Assembly (NCBI RefSeq): GCF_003314975.1 | Contig: NZ_QNRF01000001.1 | Location: 62,001 to 126,000, forward strand | DNA length: 64,000 nucleotides | Direction of reading: 5' to 3' | From: Marinomonas aquiplantarum | Lineage (GTDB): Bacteria; Pseudomonadota; Gammaproteobacteria; Pseudomonadales; Marinomonadaceae | Shown here: in pieces, positions 26,905-36,253 of the stretch | How positions within the stretch are numbered: position 1 is the first letter of the stretch | How the letters are laid out: every line of letters begins with the position of its first letter | Position numbers and translations under genes: made by a program | Notes under the pieces: generated by a model | The model's input: only the letters and a program-made list of their open reading frames with translations | Database searches by the model: none | What the model was told of the DNA's origin: nothing

Positions 26905-27117
26905 ATGAAAAAGAATCTGCATCTCATTGATCGTTCGTTGCGCGGCATTATTGGTGTGACAGTGACCGCCTTCGCTTTATTTAATGGCGACTATTTTCAA
27001 GAGCCAGTTTTGGAGGTATTACTTGGCGTTTTTGGAGCACTCAATTTGATATCACTCGCGACAGGGTGGTGCCCTATTTATCATCTGGCCAACATCAGTA
27101 CTCGAAAACCAGAATAA
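26905..27117 (+). CDS. DUF2892 family small membrane protein
   Basis: 70 residues with two predicted membrane helices. Family marks are the N-terminal LIDRSLRGIIG and the terminal ATGWCPIYHLANI with its conserved Cys. Related domains are fused to rhodanese in E. coli YgaP. Function unknown. It starts just ahead of the GGDEF/EAL gene (10-nt gap), so the two are probably co-transcribed. Confidence 0.85.
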   Translation: MKKNLHLIDRSLRGIIGVTVTAFALFNGDYFQEPVLEVLLGVFGALNLISLATGWCPIYHLANISTRKPE

Positions 27118-27127
27118 CCATACCTGA

Positions 27128-29098
27128 ATGTCAGATTTCAAAGAGCTTGATCAAGACAAATCACCAAGGCTCAGACTCATTCTTGGCTGTCTGGCGATGG
27201 CGTTTTTCGTTTCCGCCATTTACATCACGGTGTCGTACCGACTCGCCTCCGATTTGGGTCTCAAAACCGAACTTAATGCGTTGCACCAGCAAACCATGCT
27301 ACTGCAATCTGAAATCACACAAGATCCTGCGCTTTCTGCACAACAGCTGACGCAATTTGTGAATACCATATACTTACACGATCATGTACAGGTACCGACT
27401 CTGTACGTTCAGGTAGAAGGTAAAGAATTCAGCTGGTCTACACGCCAAGGCATCACAGAAACAGACCTAGTAAAACTGATCGACAGTATACAAAACACCA
27501 TCAAGGAACATACTGACCATAGTCACTCAATGCCGAATGGCATTGAAACCTTTGCTGGAAAAAAATATTTATGGCAGTTAAGTCACCTAGGCCAGTACAA
27601 AACAACCGTCATCATTCAGTCACAAAGCCTTGAAGACACCTTGTCTTACATTATCAAAAGACTGTCTATCACTTCATTACTGGTTTTTTGGTTGGCCATT
27701 TGGCTAGCCTTAACCATTTCGTCATGGATCAACCAAAAAATCCAAGAAAAGAACCACGCCCTACGTAAACTAGCAACCTATGATGCGTTAACCAATTTAC
27801 CCAATCGCCTATATCTGAATAAGGTGATGAGTCAGTTCATGGACAAAAAAGTATCAAGTAAACATCAGCAGCCTGCGAAAGAAGGCTGTTTGTTTGTTAT
27901 TGATTTGGACAACTTTAAAGAAGTGAACGATACGTTTGGTCATGCAGCAGGTGATAAGTTACTTCAATCCGTCGCCAATAAACTTGCAGCCAATATAACA
28001 GAACAACAGATATTGTTTCGGATCAGCGGTGATGAATTCATTGTCTGGTCACCCGATACCGGTATTGAAGAGGCAAAAGCCACAGCTCAAGCTCTGATTC
28101 TCGCCTGCAATGAACCTGTCATGATCAATCAGCTTTACATCAATACAGGCGCCAGCATTGGTTTTGCCCATTATCCATCCCATGCTAATGACTATGAAAC
28201 CCTCATGGTTTATGCAGATACCGCTATGTACGATGCCAAACAAGGTCGTAAAGGTTGGAGTGTGTTCAGCCAACATGATAGATCACAAGGCGCGCATCGT
28301 TTGGAGCTAAGAGCGGACTTGGAAGAAGCGTTTATTTCACAGCATATCTTGTTAGATTATCAACCTAAGGTGAATCTTGCCGACGGTAAAATCATCGGTG
28401 TTGAAGGCTTAGCCCGTTGGCATCACCCCGTACACGGAGTGCTGTCGCCATATCATTTCATTGAACTAATTGAACAGAGCGGTCGCATCCAAGAATTTGG
28501 CCGCTACGTGATTAAACAAGCTATAGAGCAGCTTTCCGCTTGGCAATCACAGGGCATTCATACCCCTATCGCAATCAATGTTTCACCTTACAGTTTATTG
28601 GATCCGGAACTGCTGGAGTTCACCTTAGCGCTATTGAAACAGCATGACATCTCACCGAGCATGTTAGAGATTGAATTGATTGAATCCTCCATCAGCATCA
28701 ATGTGGAATACATTTTTAAACGACTGCACGAATTCAAGCAAGCCGGCATCAAATTGGCTATTGATGATTTTGGTACAGGAATGAGTTCACTTTCTTACAT
28801 CAGCCATCTTAATGTGCATTTCATCAAAATAGATAAGTCATTCATGCAAGATGTCGAACAAGATACGAAGAAAAGAGCCGTTATTTCAGCAGCCATTCAG
28901 TTAGCCAGAAACTTCAATGGCTCAGTCATCGCAGAAGGCATTGAGACGAAACAGCAAGCAGATATCATCAAAGCAATGGGGTGTGAGTTTGGGCAAGGCT
29001 ATTACTTTGCCAAACCCATGTCAGCACAACAAGTGACTCTATTGATACAAGCAGACCAGCCTCTGCCCTTTTCAATAGAGTCATCGTTTAATGATTAG
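27128..29098 (+). CDS. Membrane-bound GGDEF-EAL c-di-GMP protein
   Basis: 656 residues. TM1 about 16-36, a periplasmic sensor region to about 180 of no recognised family, TM2 about 181-199, GGDEF domain about 215-380, EAL domain about 395-645. The cyclase site reads SGDEF (300-304), a variant seen in active cyclases. The EAL site reads E426-G-L instead of EAL, but downstream phosphodiesterase residues look intact: NVSPYSL, ELIESS, DDFGTGMSSL, KIDKSF and AEGIET. A bifunctional or phosphodiesterase-biased enzyme is likely. Coupled to the DUF2892 gene upstream. Confidence 0.92.
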   Translation: MSDFKELDQDKSPRLRLILGCLAMAFFVSAIYITVSYRLASDLGLKTELNALHQQTMLLQSEITQDPALSAQQLTQFVNTIYLHDHVQVPTLYVQVEGKEFSWSTRQGITETDLVKLIDSIQNTIKEHTDHSHSMPNGIETFAGKKYLWQLSHLGQYKTTVIIQSQSLEDTLSYIIKRLSITSLLVFWLAIWLALTISSWINQKIQEKNHALRKLATYDALTNLPNRLYLNKVMSQFMDKKVSSKHQQPAKEGCLFVIDLDNFKEVNDTFGHAAGDKLLQSVANKLAANITEQQILFRISGDEFIVWSPDTGIEEAKATAQALILACNEPVMINQLYINTGASIGFAHYPSHANDYETLMVYADTAMYDAKQGRKGWSVFSQHDRSQGAHRLELRADLEEAFISQHILLDYQPKVNLADGKIIGVEGLARWHHPVHGVLSPYHFIELIEQSGRIQEFGRYVIKQAIEQLSAWQSQGIHTPIAINVSPYSLLDPELLEFTLALLKQHDISPSMLEIELIESSISINVEYIFKRLHEFKQAGIKLAIDDFGTGMSSLSYISHLNVHFIKIDKSFMQDVEQDTKKRAVISAAIQLARNFNGSVIAEGIETKQQADIIKAMGCEFGQGYYFAKPMSAQQVTLLIQADQPLPFSIESSFND

Positions 29099-29101
29099 GC
29101 T

Positions 29102-29962
29102 CTAGCCTAAACCTAAAGCATCAAAATCACTGGCGTCATGACGTTCGTGTAGTTGCGCACCATCACCGAAGGAGCGATTCACCACACGACCGCGCTTCAC
29201 CGCTGGGCGCTCTTCAATGGCTTTCGCCCAACGCAGCAGATGGGTATAACTGGTCACATCCAAGAACTCAGCGGCATTGTATAAATTACCCAGCACCAAG
29301 TTGCCGTACCAAGGCCAAACGGCAATATCAGCAATGGAATATTCATCACCAGCAAGGTAAGTATTTTCCGCTAAATGTTTGTCCAAGACATCCAGCTGAC
29401 GCTTAGTTTCCATGGTAAAACGATCGATTGGATATTGCATTTTAGTAGGCGCATAAGCGTAAAAATGCCCAAATCCGCCGCCTAAATAGGGCGCTGAGCC
29501 CATTTGCCAGAACAACCAGTTTCGACATTCGGTTTTTGCTTTAAGGTCTTTTGGCACTAAAGCATCAAACTTTTCCGCCAGATATTGCAGTATGGAGCCC
29601 GACTCGAAGACTCGTGTTGGCGGTGTCGTACTGTGATCCATGAGCGCCGGAATCTTGGAGTTCGGATTGATATCAACGAAACCGGAAGAGAATTGGTCGC
29701 CTTCACCAATGTTAATAAGGTAAGCATCGTATTCCGCTTCCTTAATGTCCATTGCCAGCAGCTCTTCCAACATAATGGTGACTTTTTGGCCGTTAGGCGT
29801 TGCCAATGAATGCAACTGAAGTGGGTGCTCACCTACTTCTAATACCTTATCATGTGTCGCGCCAGAGATAGGGCGATTGATATTAGCGAACTGACCACCA
29901 CTCTTGCTCTGCCATTGCCAAACTTTAGGTGGAACGTATTCCTGCTTATTCTCATCACTCAT
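29102..29962 (-). CDS. yghU: Glutathione S-transferase family disulfide reductase YghU
   Basis: 286 residues, cytoplasmic Nu-class GST-fold enzyme with glutathione-dependent disulfide reductase activity. The N-terminal extension (VPPKVWQWQSKSGGQFANINRPISGA) is distinctive of YghU, followed by the thioredoxin-like domain with LATPNGQKVTIMLEEL and NPNSKIPAL, then an all-helical domain with GGGFGHFYAYAP and SIADIAVWPWYG. Convergent with the GGDEF-EAL gene 3 bp away. Confidence 0.95.
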   Translation of the reverse strand: MSDENKQEYVPPKVWQWQSKSGGQFANINRPISGATHDKVLEVGEHPLQLHSLATPNGQKVTIMLEELLAMDIKEAEYDAYLINIGEGDQFSSGFVDINPNSKIPALMDHSTTPPTRVFESGSILQYLAEKFDALVPKDLKAKTECRNWLFWQMGSAPYLGGGFGHFYAYAPTKMQYPIDRFTMETKRQLDVLDKHLAENTYLAGDEYSIADIAVWPWYGNLVLGNLYNAAEFLDVTSYTHLLRWAKAIEERPAVKRGRVVNRSFGDGAQLHERHDASDFDALGLG

Positions 29963-30125
29963 AATGCTTCCTCATAAATACTGTGTAACAAATGACTTTG
30001 TAATAAATATCAGATCTTAATCGTCTAAAAGATAGTAAATTTATTATGGGCTTGATTCATGGCTTAACAAGCACCGACCACCAATTTAATGGGTAAAAAA
30101 TAAGAAACCCACATGAGGTATACAA

Positions 30126-30761
30126 ATGAAGCGTCTCGATTCGACCACTCTGTTACATAAACTGGCGATAACCGCAGGGGTAAGTTTGTCTCTAACCATG
30201 ACACCATCTGTCCAAGCGGAGCAACAAAGCATGATAGTGGCAGGCGGCTGCTTTTGGTGTGTGGAATCTGATTTCGAAATGGTGCGGGGCGTCATTGATG
30301 TCATTTCGGGTTACACGGGAGGACAAACACCCAATCCCAGTTACAAACAAGTCTCTGTCGGTAACACAGGGCATTTCGAAGCGGTCACCATCTTGTTCGA
30401 TGATGAAAAAGTGTCACTAACGACTTTGGCCGAATACTTTTGGAAAACCATCGATCCGACGGATCCGAATGGCCAATTTTGTGACAAAGGTGAACCTTAT
30501 CGAACCGCCATGTTTTATCAAAATGCCGAACAAAAGGCGGTGTTTGATGCGTCACTGGACAAAGTAAAGTCGACCAAGCCTTTTTCAGCAGACATAGTCA
30601 CCCCCATTTTGACAGCCGCTAAATTCTACCCAGCGGAGGAATACCACCAGAGCTATTACACCAAGAACCCTATTCGATATGCTTTCTATCGCTCAAGCTG
30701 CGGACGTGATCGACGTATCGAAAATCTATGGGGAGAAGTGGCCAGTAAAAAATATCATTAA
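30126..30761 (+). CDS. msrA: Peptide methionine-S-sulfoxide reductase MsrA, exported form
   Basis: 211 residues. An N-terminal signal peptide (about 1-31, ending VQA-EQQ) suggests a periplasmic location, whereas most MsrA proteins are cytoplasmic. The catalytic motif is GGCFWC with C42; FEMVRGVIDVISGYTGG and AEEYHQSYY follow, and the C-terminal Cys in RSSCGRD is a likely resolving residue. Reduces S-sulfoxides of methionine in oxidised proteins. Part of a local group of redox genes (yghU, nfsA, peroxiredoxin). Confidence 0.94.
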   Translation: MKRLDSTTLLHKLAITAGVSLSLTMTPSVQAEQQSMIVAGGCFWCVESDFEMVRGVIDVISGYTGGQTPNPSYKQVSVGNTGHFEAVTILFDDEKVSLTTLAEYFWKTIDPTDPNGQFCDKGEPYRTAMFYQNAEQKAVFDASLDKVKSTKPFSADIVTPILTAAKFYPAEEYHQSYYTKNPIRYAFYRSSCGRDRRIENLWGEVASKKYH

Positions 30762-30854
30762 TTCGAAAAAACAAGGAGTTAATGAGTATCGTCTTGTCGA
30801 AATGAGATTCAACCTCTAGTATGAAAGACAAATATCGACTGGAGGAATCCGCAC

Positions 30855-31592
30855 TTGAATCCCATATTACAGGCTCAAAAGTCTCATAAATCGATTCGTC
30901 AGTATACGGATCAAAACATCGACAGCGCGCTATTAGAGGAACTGATTGCCGCAGCACAAGGGGCTGCTTCTTCCAGTTTTATCCAAGCCTACTCCATCGT
31001 TCAAGTGACTCAGCCGGAGCATCGCCAACAGATTGCGAATTTGGCAGGCGGTCAAAAATGGGTTGAGCAGGCGGCAGAGTTTCTTGTCATTTGTGCGGAC
31101 TTAACCCGAGTGGAGTATTGCAGCCAAAAGCAAGGTTTAGGCAAATTAGAAGGCCAAACTGAGCACTTCATCGCCGCCACAACGGATGCGACCTTTATGG
31201 CGCAAAACCTGATGTTGGGGGCTGAATCCGTCGGCCTAGGAGCGGTTTTTATTGGAGGCATTCGCAATGACCCTCAACAAGTAGCCGAGCTGTTGGCTCT
31301 TCCCGATCAGGTGTACCCTATTTTTGGTTTATGTTTGGGGTATCCCGACGCAGAACCGGAACTCAAACCCCGCTTACCCGTGGCGAATATTTTACATAAA
31401 GATCAATACGATACTTCACGATGTGCTGCTGATGTCGAAGCTTATGATGCACAAATGCAAGCCTATTACGCCAGTCGTGACAGCAATCAAAAGCAAAGCA
31501 ATTGGTCTGAACAGACCGCCGCTGCCGTACAAAAGAAAAAACGTGAGCATATGCTAGGCTTTTTACAAGCTCGCGGATTTCTGAAGCAATAA
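30855..31592 (+). CDS. nfsA: NfsA-type oxygen-insensitive NADPH nitroreductase (TTG start)
   Basis: 245 residues, FMN-dependent; reduces nitroaromatics and quinones by two electrons. Family marks: HKSIRQYTDQ at the N-terminus, ASSSSF-like AASSSFIQAYSIV, FLVICADLTR, and LGYPDAEPELKPRLPV. The start is a TTG at 30855 preceded by a strong GGAGG 9 nt away; there is no in-frame ATG that would retain the conserved N-terminus. 36 nt ahead of the peroxiredoxin gene on the same strand. Confidence 0.92.
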   Translation: MNPILQAQKSHKSIRQYTDQNIDSALLEELIAAAQGAASSSFIQAYSIVQVTQPEHRQQIANLAGGQKWVEQAAEFLVICADLTRVEYCSQKQGLGKLEGQTEHFIAATTDATFMAQNLMLGAESVGLGAVFIGGIRNDPQQVAELLALPDQVYPIFGLCLGYPDAEPELKPRLPVANILHKDQYDTSRCAADVEAYDAQMQAYYASRDSNQKQSNWSEQTAAAVQKKKREHMLGFLQARGFLKQ

Positions 31593-31628
31593 CCCCTTAC
31601 TCTTTACATTAATCGAAAAGGAAAACTC

Positions 31629-32153
31629 ATGTTAAAGCATGTCCCTCAGGTCACTTTTAAAACCCGTGTGCGTAATGAAGACCTTGGTGGTCCAAATCCA
31701 TTTGAATGGAAAGATGTGTCTACCAATGATTTATTTAAGGGTAAAAGCGTTGTGGTTTTTTCTCTGCCTGGTGCATTCACGCCGACCTGTTCCACCTCAC
31801 ATTTGCCTCGTTATGAAGAACTGTACGAGGAGTTCAAAGCACAAGGCGTTGATGCGGTTATTTGTGTTTCGGTAAACGATGCTTTCGTAATGTTCCAATG
31901 GGGCAAAAGCCAAAACGCCAAAAATGTCTTCTTATTGCCTGATGGTAATGGTGATTTCACTCGCCAAATGGGCATGCTAGTGAAAAAAGAGAACCTTGGC
32001 TTTGGTATGCGCAGCTGGCGTTATGCGATGCATGTTGAAGATGGCGAAATCAAACAAATGTTCAGCGAGTCAGGTTCTCAAGATGATGCGCCAAGCGACC
32101 CATTTGAGGTATCCGATGCAGACACTATGTTGGCTTATCTGAAAAATCGTTAA
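31629..32153 (+). CDS. Peroxiredoxin 5-type (atypical) peroxiredoxin
   Basis: 174 residues. Peroxidatic C54 lies in [15 protein letters not shown], the Prx5 motif; [14 protein letters not shown] near the C-terminus is also typical. Reduces H2O2 and organic peroxides with thiol donors. Some bacteria have a C-terminal glutaredoxin domain fused to this module; here it is absent, so an external glutaredoxin or glutathione would be needed. Possible operon with nfsA. Confidence 0.93.
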   Translation: MLKHVPQVTFKTRVRNEDLGGPNPFEWKDVSTNDLFKGKSVVVFSLPGAFTPTCSTSHLPRYEELYEEFKAQGVDAVICVSVNDAFVMFQWGKSQNAKNVFLLPDGNGDFTRQMGMLVKKENLGFGMRSWRYAMHVEDGEIKQMFSESGSQDDAPSDPFEVSDADTMLAYLKNR

Positions 32154-32174
32154 TCTTAACTCACAATAAATAAC

Positions 32175-32213
32175 AAAAAGGGAAGGTGTATTAATGCACT
32201 TTCCCTTTTTTAT
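32175..32213 (+). terminator. Terminator after the peroxiredoxin gene
   Basis: Long imperfect stem AAAAAGGGAAgGTG / CACTTTCCCTTTTT around a short AT loop, then a T-run. Confidence 0.8.
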
Positions 32214-32306
32214 GCTGCTTATTTCATGTGTAATAAAGAATCTGTTAAGACCTTTCAGTAGGTTTTAAGTTATACCCATTAGATATCAAAAAAGAAGTAC
32301 CAAATC

Positions 32307-33962
32307 ATGCTGGGGTATTTTCGCAAGCAGTCCATCATACTCGATATGATATTGTCATCCGTCCTGTTGCCATCTTGGCAAAAGCTAACGGTCTACCTTC
32401 TTGTGTCCATCGGCATTAGCCTATATGCCCATCATGCTCTCTACCTATACCAAGAACAACGCTCCCTGCAAAATTACTTGGAAGGGGTCATTGACCGTAC
32501 TAAGCAATCCGTTTTCCAAATGCGTACCAGTCTAAATTTGGCCATGACCAATGACCAAATAGCTTGTTCCGAAGACGACCTCAATAGCTTACGAGAGACT
32601 CTGTTAAAATACACTTATGTTGAAGATCTAGGACGCATTTCAGCCGACCATAAACTTCTGTGTTCTGCCTTATGGGGAACCTTTACGTCCCCGCTTGAAC
32701 TTCCCGCTCAAGGCCATCAAGACAGTCATTTCAGCCTTAGTTGGCCCGACACAACAGGACTTTTCGTCACAGGTCTGCAGCGAGCCGTGTTCAGCTCTGG
32801 CGATGCTTTTGTGGTTCCCTCTCCAGCCACCTTTGCTGATTTAACTCGTTACGCTCGTAAAACAGGCAGCGTACTGTATTATTCAAACGAACAGCATATT
32901 TATCAGACCTTCGATGACATCACATTTGAAGAAGCGCAAAAAGCCATGTCTTACTCAAAAGATAATGTGCCATTGTTCCCTACTGCGAATAACCTACTAA
33001 CATTAACAATCTGTCCTGCTGGTTTTAGCTTTTGTGCCGCAGCAATCGATAAACAAACGGGCTATTTCGACATGAGTGTTAAGCAGTGGCTTTGGTCTAT
33101 TCTTGTTGGGGTATTCTTTGGGTTGTTTACTGCGTTTAGCTGGGCCATTTTTAAATCTAACCGACGCTCGTTGATCTACCGTTTAAAATACGCTTTAAAG
33201 AACGACTTGATCTATTCACTTTACCAACCCAAAGTGCAGTTAAACACAGGTAAAATCATTGGTGTTGAAGCACTCGCACGTTGGCAGGACCAAGAACTGG
33301 GCACCGTTACACCGGATAAATTCATTGCTTGTGCGGAACAAAATAAACTCATCACGTCTCTGACTCAACAGCTTGTGGTGAAAAATTTGGACGACATGCA
33401 CCGCTATTTGCAAGCTGACTCAGAATTTACTTTGAGCATCAACTTATCCATCCAGGACCTTTCCAATCAAAGTTTTCTGCATTTCATTGAAAAACAAATA
33501 AAAAACAGAGGCATTAACCCTGAACAAATCATTTTTGAGGTGACCGAACGCTCAGCGGCGCAAAATGATGTATTAAAACAAGCAACTAAGCGTTTTATTC
33601 GTAAAGGTTATCAAATTTCACTGGATGATTTTGGTACGGGCTTTTCAAATCTGTCTTGGTTAACTGCCTTTGAACCGAATGAAATCAAAATTGATAGAAT
33701 GTTCATTCAATCCATTGGCACACAAACCGTCAATCAAATCACTTTAGACAGTATTTTTCAGTTGGTCAGAAACTTGAATGTAAAGCTTGTTTTTGAAGGC
33801 ATTGAATCACTTGAGGAAGTGGATTATTTAACGCAACACACACCAAACGCCATCGGACAAGGCTGGTTGTATTCTAAAGCAGTCGACGCTAAAACAATTG
33901 GTAAACAGCTGAAAAATCAGCCATTTACCTCTTCGGCTTTTTTGGCTCATAACGTGGATTGA
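32307..33962 (+). CDS. CSS-motif EAL-domain c-di-GMP phosphodiesterase
   Basis: 551 residues. TM1 (about 27-45), a periplasmic CSS-type sensor with Cys at 87 (ACSED) and 119 (LCSAL), TM2 (about 268-292), then an EAL domain with intact EALARW, NLSIQDL, EVTERS, DDFGTGFSNL, KIDRMF and EGIES. There is no GGDEF domain, so it should be a dedicated phosphodiesterase. The CSS module is known in other bacteria to sense periplasmic redox state through DsbA/DsbB, and dsbB is in this window at a separate locus. Start could also be the ATG at 32346. Confidence 0.92.
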   Translation: MLGYFRKQSIILDMILSSVLLPSWQKLTVYLLVSIGISLYAHHALYLYQEQRSLQNYLEGVIDRTKQSVFQMRTSLNLAMTNDQIACSEDDLNSLRETLLKYTYVEDLGRISADHKLLCSALWGTFTSPLELPAQGHQDSHFSLSWPDTTGLFVTGLQRAVFSSGDAFVVPSPATFADLTRYARKTGSVLYYSNEQHIYQTFDDITFEEAQKAMSYSKDNVPLFPTANNLLTLTICPAGFSFCAAAIDKQTGYFDMSVKQWLWSILVGVFFGLFTAFSWAIFKSNRRSLIYRLKYALKNDLIYSLYQPKVQLNTGKIIGVEALARWQDQELGTVTPDKFIACAEQNKLITSLTQQLVVKNLDDMHRYLQADSEFTLSINLSIQDLSNQSFLHFIEKQIKNRGINPEQIIFEVTERSAAQNDVLKQATKRFIRKGYQISLDDFGTGFSNLSWLTAFEPNEIKIDRMFIQSIGTQTVNQITLDSIFQLVRNLNVKLVFEGIESLEEVDYLTQHTPNAIGQGWLYSKAVDAKTIGKQLKNQPFTSSAFLAHNVD

Positions 33963-33968
33963 GCTTTT

Positions 33969-35009
33969 TTAAAAATCCAGATTGTCTAAATCATCAATGA
34001 TCTTATTGGCACCTTGTTTGACCTTTGAGGAGTGTTCAATAGCCTCACTCAATTGAGCTAAAGCATCATCTAGATCTTGCAATAACGCCAAATAGGATGT
34101 GTGAATATCGGCCAAGTCTGGTTCAGCAGTTTTCGACATGGCGTCTGATAACTGACGACCTTTTGCCAATACTTGCTGCATAACTCTTTCCGCTTGCTGT
34201 GTTGCCTGAGTTACTTCTTCTGTTCTGTCAGCCAAGGTACAAGCACCTTGTTGCAAGGCTTCAAAAGCACGATAGAAGTGCTCGAAACTGTCACCAACTA
34301 GATTAAGCAAACTGCCTTTCGGAAACCTTTTTTGGGTGAAATAGTGAACGCCATCGCGCTCGACTTTTTTCAGCAGAGCAAGAGCTCGATTCGGGTCCTC
34401 ACCTAATACGCCAATCGTGTTTCGATACACCCACCACAAGACACACACAATCAGTAAAAAAGACGACAACGCGAGCGCAATGACAAGGTAAGTATATTGA
34501 CTTAAGGTTTCATCTAACTCGTCCATATAAACGCCAATGCCGATCATCCATCGCCAATCCGGCAATAGGGTCATACCATTGACTTTCACATACAAAGCAT
34601 TAGAAGTGGCTTTACGGCTTTCCCCAACATTAAACAGAAAGGTATGTTCATTTAAGTCACCGATATACTTAGCATAAGAAGGCTGAAAAACACCAACAAC
34701 CGAGTCTTTAACATGCACCCTAGCAATGCCATTGGCATCGTTTGCCCAAACATAGTAGTTGTCGAATCGCATCGTTGAGAAAAGTGCTTCAACTTTTTCT
34801 TCTGCCTCTTCACGCGTTAATGTTTGGTTCTTTTCTTGTTCTATGTAATGACTCGCCTGATTCACCGTAAATTTTAAAATTGACTGAATTTCATGTTTTC
34901 GAGCATCAATCAGGCTTTCTTTTAAGGTATGAATGGACAAATATGACAAGCCAACAATCACGAAAAACACAACCAAGACAATCAAATTGAATTTACTGGA
35001 AAGCTTCAT
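33969..35009 (-). CDS. Cache-domain membrane protein without an output domain
   Basis: 346 residues. TM1 about 9-27, a periplasmic single Cache_2-like domain (about 40-165, with YYVWANDANGIARVH and PDWRWMIGIGVYMDELD), TM2 about 172-193, then a helical cytoplasmic region rich in Ala/Gln/Glu. The layout is that of a chemoreceptor, but the conserved signalling hairpin (the EAARAGE-type tip) is missing and the protein stops after about 150 cytoplasmic residues. No frameshifted remainder is seen between 33962 and 33969. Either a shortened receptor or a partner for another protein. Convergent with the CSS-EAL gene 6 bp away. Confidence 0.82.
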   Translation of the reverse strand: MKLSSKFNLIVLVVFFVIVGLSYLSIHTLKESLIDARKHEIQSILKFTVNQASHYIEQEKNQTLTREEAEEKVEALFSTMRFDNYYVWANDANGIARVHVKDSVVGVFQPSYAKYIGDLNEHTFLFNVGESRKATSNALYVKVNGMTLLPDWRWMIGIGVYMDELDETLSQYTYLVIALALSSFLLIVCVLWWVYRNTIGVLGEDPNRALALLKKVERDGVHYFTQKRFPKGSLLNLVGDSFEHFYRAFEALQQGACTLADRTEEVTQATQQAERVMQQVLAKGRQLSDAMSKTAEPDLADIHTSYLALLQDLDDALAQLSEAIEHSSKVKQGANKIIDDLDNLDF

Positions 35010-35169
35010 ACATTCTCTCTCTGTGTACTATTGGCTAATTCCACTATACGATGCTTGAACGCAAATTAATTGTTTTTTTATGTAGTTCATTCTCTCGTCA
35101 TATCGAAGTTTTAAGCACATAAAAATGATGATGACTCGCCTTCTTAAATAGACAAGCAAATAAAATCGC

Positions 35170-36108
35170 TTATAAATCCAAAACAGAGGGTGGCACCAAG
35201 CTTTTATCCACTAATTGCATTAACAGACCTCGGCTTCGCTCTCGCAGAGCGTCACGTAATAACCGCACCGCTGGTGTAATAGATTGTCGACTTGGGCAAA
35301 TCAACCATAATTCACCTTGCTCAATTTGATAATCTTGCATCAATGGCAGCAAACGCCCTGCTAATAAATCCTCTGCGATATCTAAACCAGATTTCACCGC
35401 CAATCCCTTACCCGCTAAACACCAGCGCCTTACCATGTCACCATCATTGGCGGACCGAGCCGCTTTAGGCTTCGCTTTAAAATGTTTACCACCATCGGAA
35501 AACACCCAGGTGTCATTCAAGATATCTTGCAATTGGTAAAACAAACCGCTGAATTGAGACAGCTCATCAGGGTGAGTTGGCACACCATACTGCTCAACAT
35601 ACTGCGGACTGGCGACTAAAAAACGAGGTACATTACAGATTTTAAAGCCATATAAGTTAGCATCTGTAGGCTCTCCATAACGTAACGCCATATCCAGTGC
35701 ATCACGGTAAAAATCAATATTGCTATCGCTAATATGTGCCCGCAACGCTACCTTAGGGTGTTGTTGTATAATGTCATCGATCCAAGGCAGGGCGAGGTTC
35801 CTTCCTAGATCCGACGATACCGCGATGCGCACTTCGCCATGGATGCTATCCGTCTCTTGATACATGCTTTGTTTGGCCTGATCCAGCATCGCCAAGGCTT
35901 CCTGACATTGCGGTAAATAACGCTCACCAGCGCTAGACAACCTTAAATGTCGCGTTGTCCTAACAAACAATTCACTGCCTAACTGAGCTTCGACCCGTTT
36001 GACGGCCGCACTGGCTGTAGCTACCTGCATATCAAGGTGTGTTGCCGCCGCGGTGATACTGCGAAACTCTGCAACCTTAATTACCACCAATAAATCGTCT
36101 AGCTGCAT
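35170..36108 (-). CDS. LysR-family transcriptional regulator, divergent from nfsB
   Basis: 312 residues: winged HTH (about 2-60, ITAAATHLDMQVATASAAVKRVEAQLG) and effector domain of the CrgA-like type (SGERYLPQCQ, GEVRIAVSSDLGR, LALRYGEP-like MALRYGEP). It diverges from a nitroreductase gene across a 145-bp gap with a long inverted repeat, suggesting control of that gene. Inducer unknown. Confidence 0.9.
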   Translation of the reverse strand: MQLDDLLVVIKVAEFRSITAAATHLDMQVATASAAVKRVEAQLGSELFVRTTRHLRLSSAGERYLPQCQEALAMLDQAKQSMYQETDSIHGEVRIAVSSDLGRNLALPWIDDIIQQHPKVALRAHISDSNIDFYRDALDMALRYGEPTDANLYGFKICNVPRFLVASPQYVEQYGVPTHPDELSQFSGLFYQLQDILNDTWVFSDGGKHFKAKPKAARSANDGDMVRRWCLAGKGLAVKSGLDIAEDLLAGRLLPLMQDYQIEQGELWLICPSRQSITPAVRLLRDALRERSRGLLMQLVDKSLVPPSVLDL

Positions 36109-36136
36109 TATCTAATCTCAATATTGTAAAAAATGT

Positions 36137-36163
36137 TTATTATCAAATATTATTTGACAATAA
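36137..36163. promoter_or_regulatory. Inverted repeat between lysR and nfsB
   Basis: TTATTATCAAAT - ATT - ATTTGACAATAA: 12-bp arms with one mismatch, starting 29 bp upstream of the lysR start and about 90 bp upstream of nfsB. Candidate LysR binding site controlling both. Confidence 0.55.
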
Positions 36164-36253
36164 TTCAAACCATAGCCGCTTTTTCCCCTCTCTGACAAGC
36201 CCTACCATAGCACCATCTTTTGTTGACCCAGTCCCAATTTACGGAGAACACAC

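Noticed and set aside
32175-32213. GGAAGGTG followed by a complementary stretch, resembling a MITE end
   Set aside because: It is a terminator hairpin after the peroxiredoxin gene; it lacks the rest of the end sequence and a YTAR duplication.
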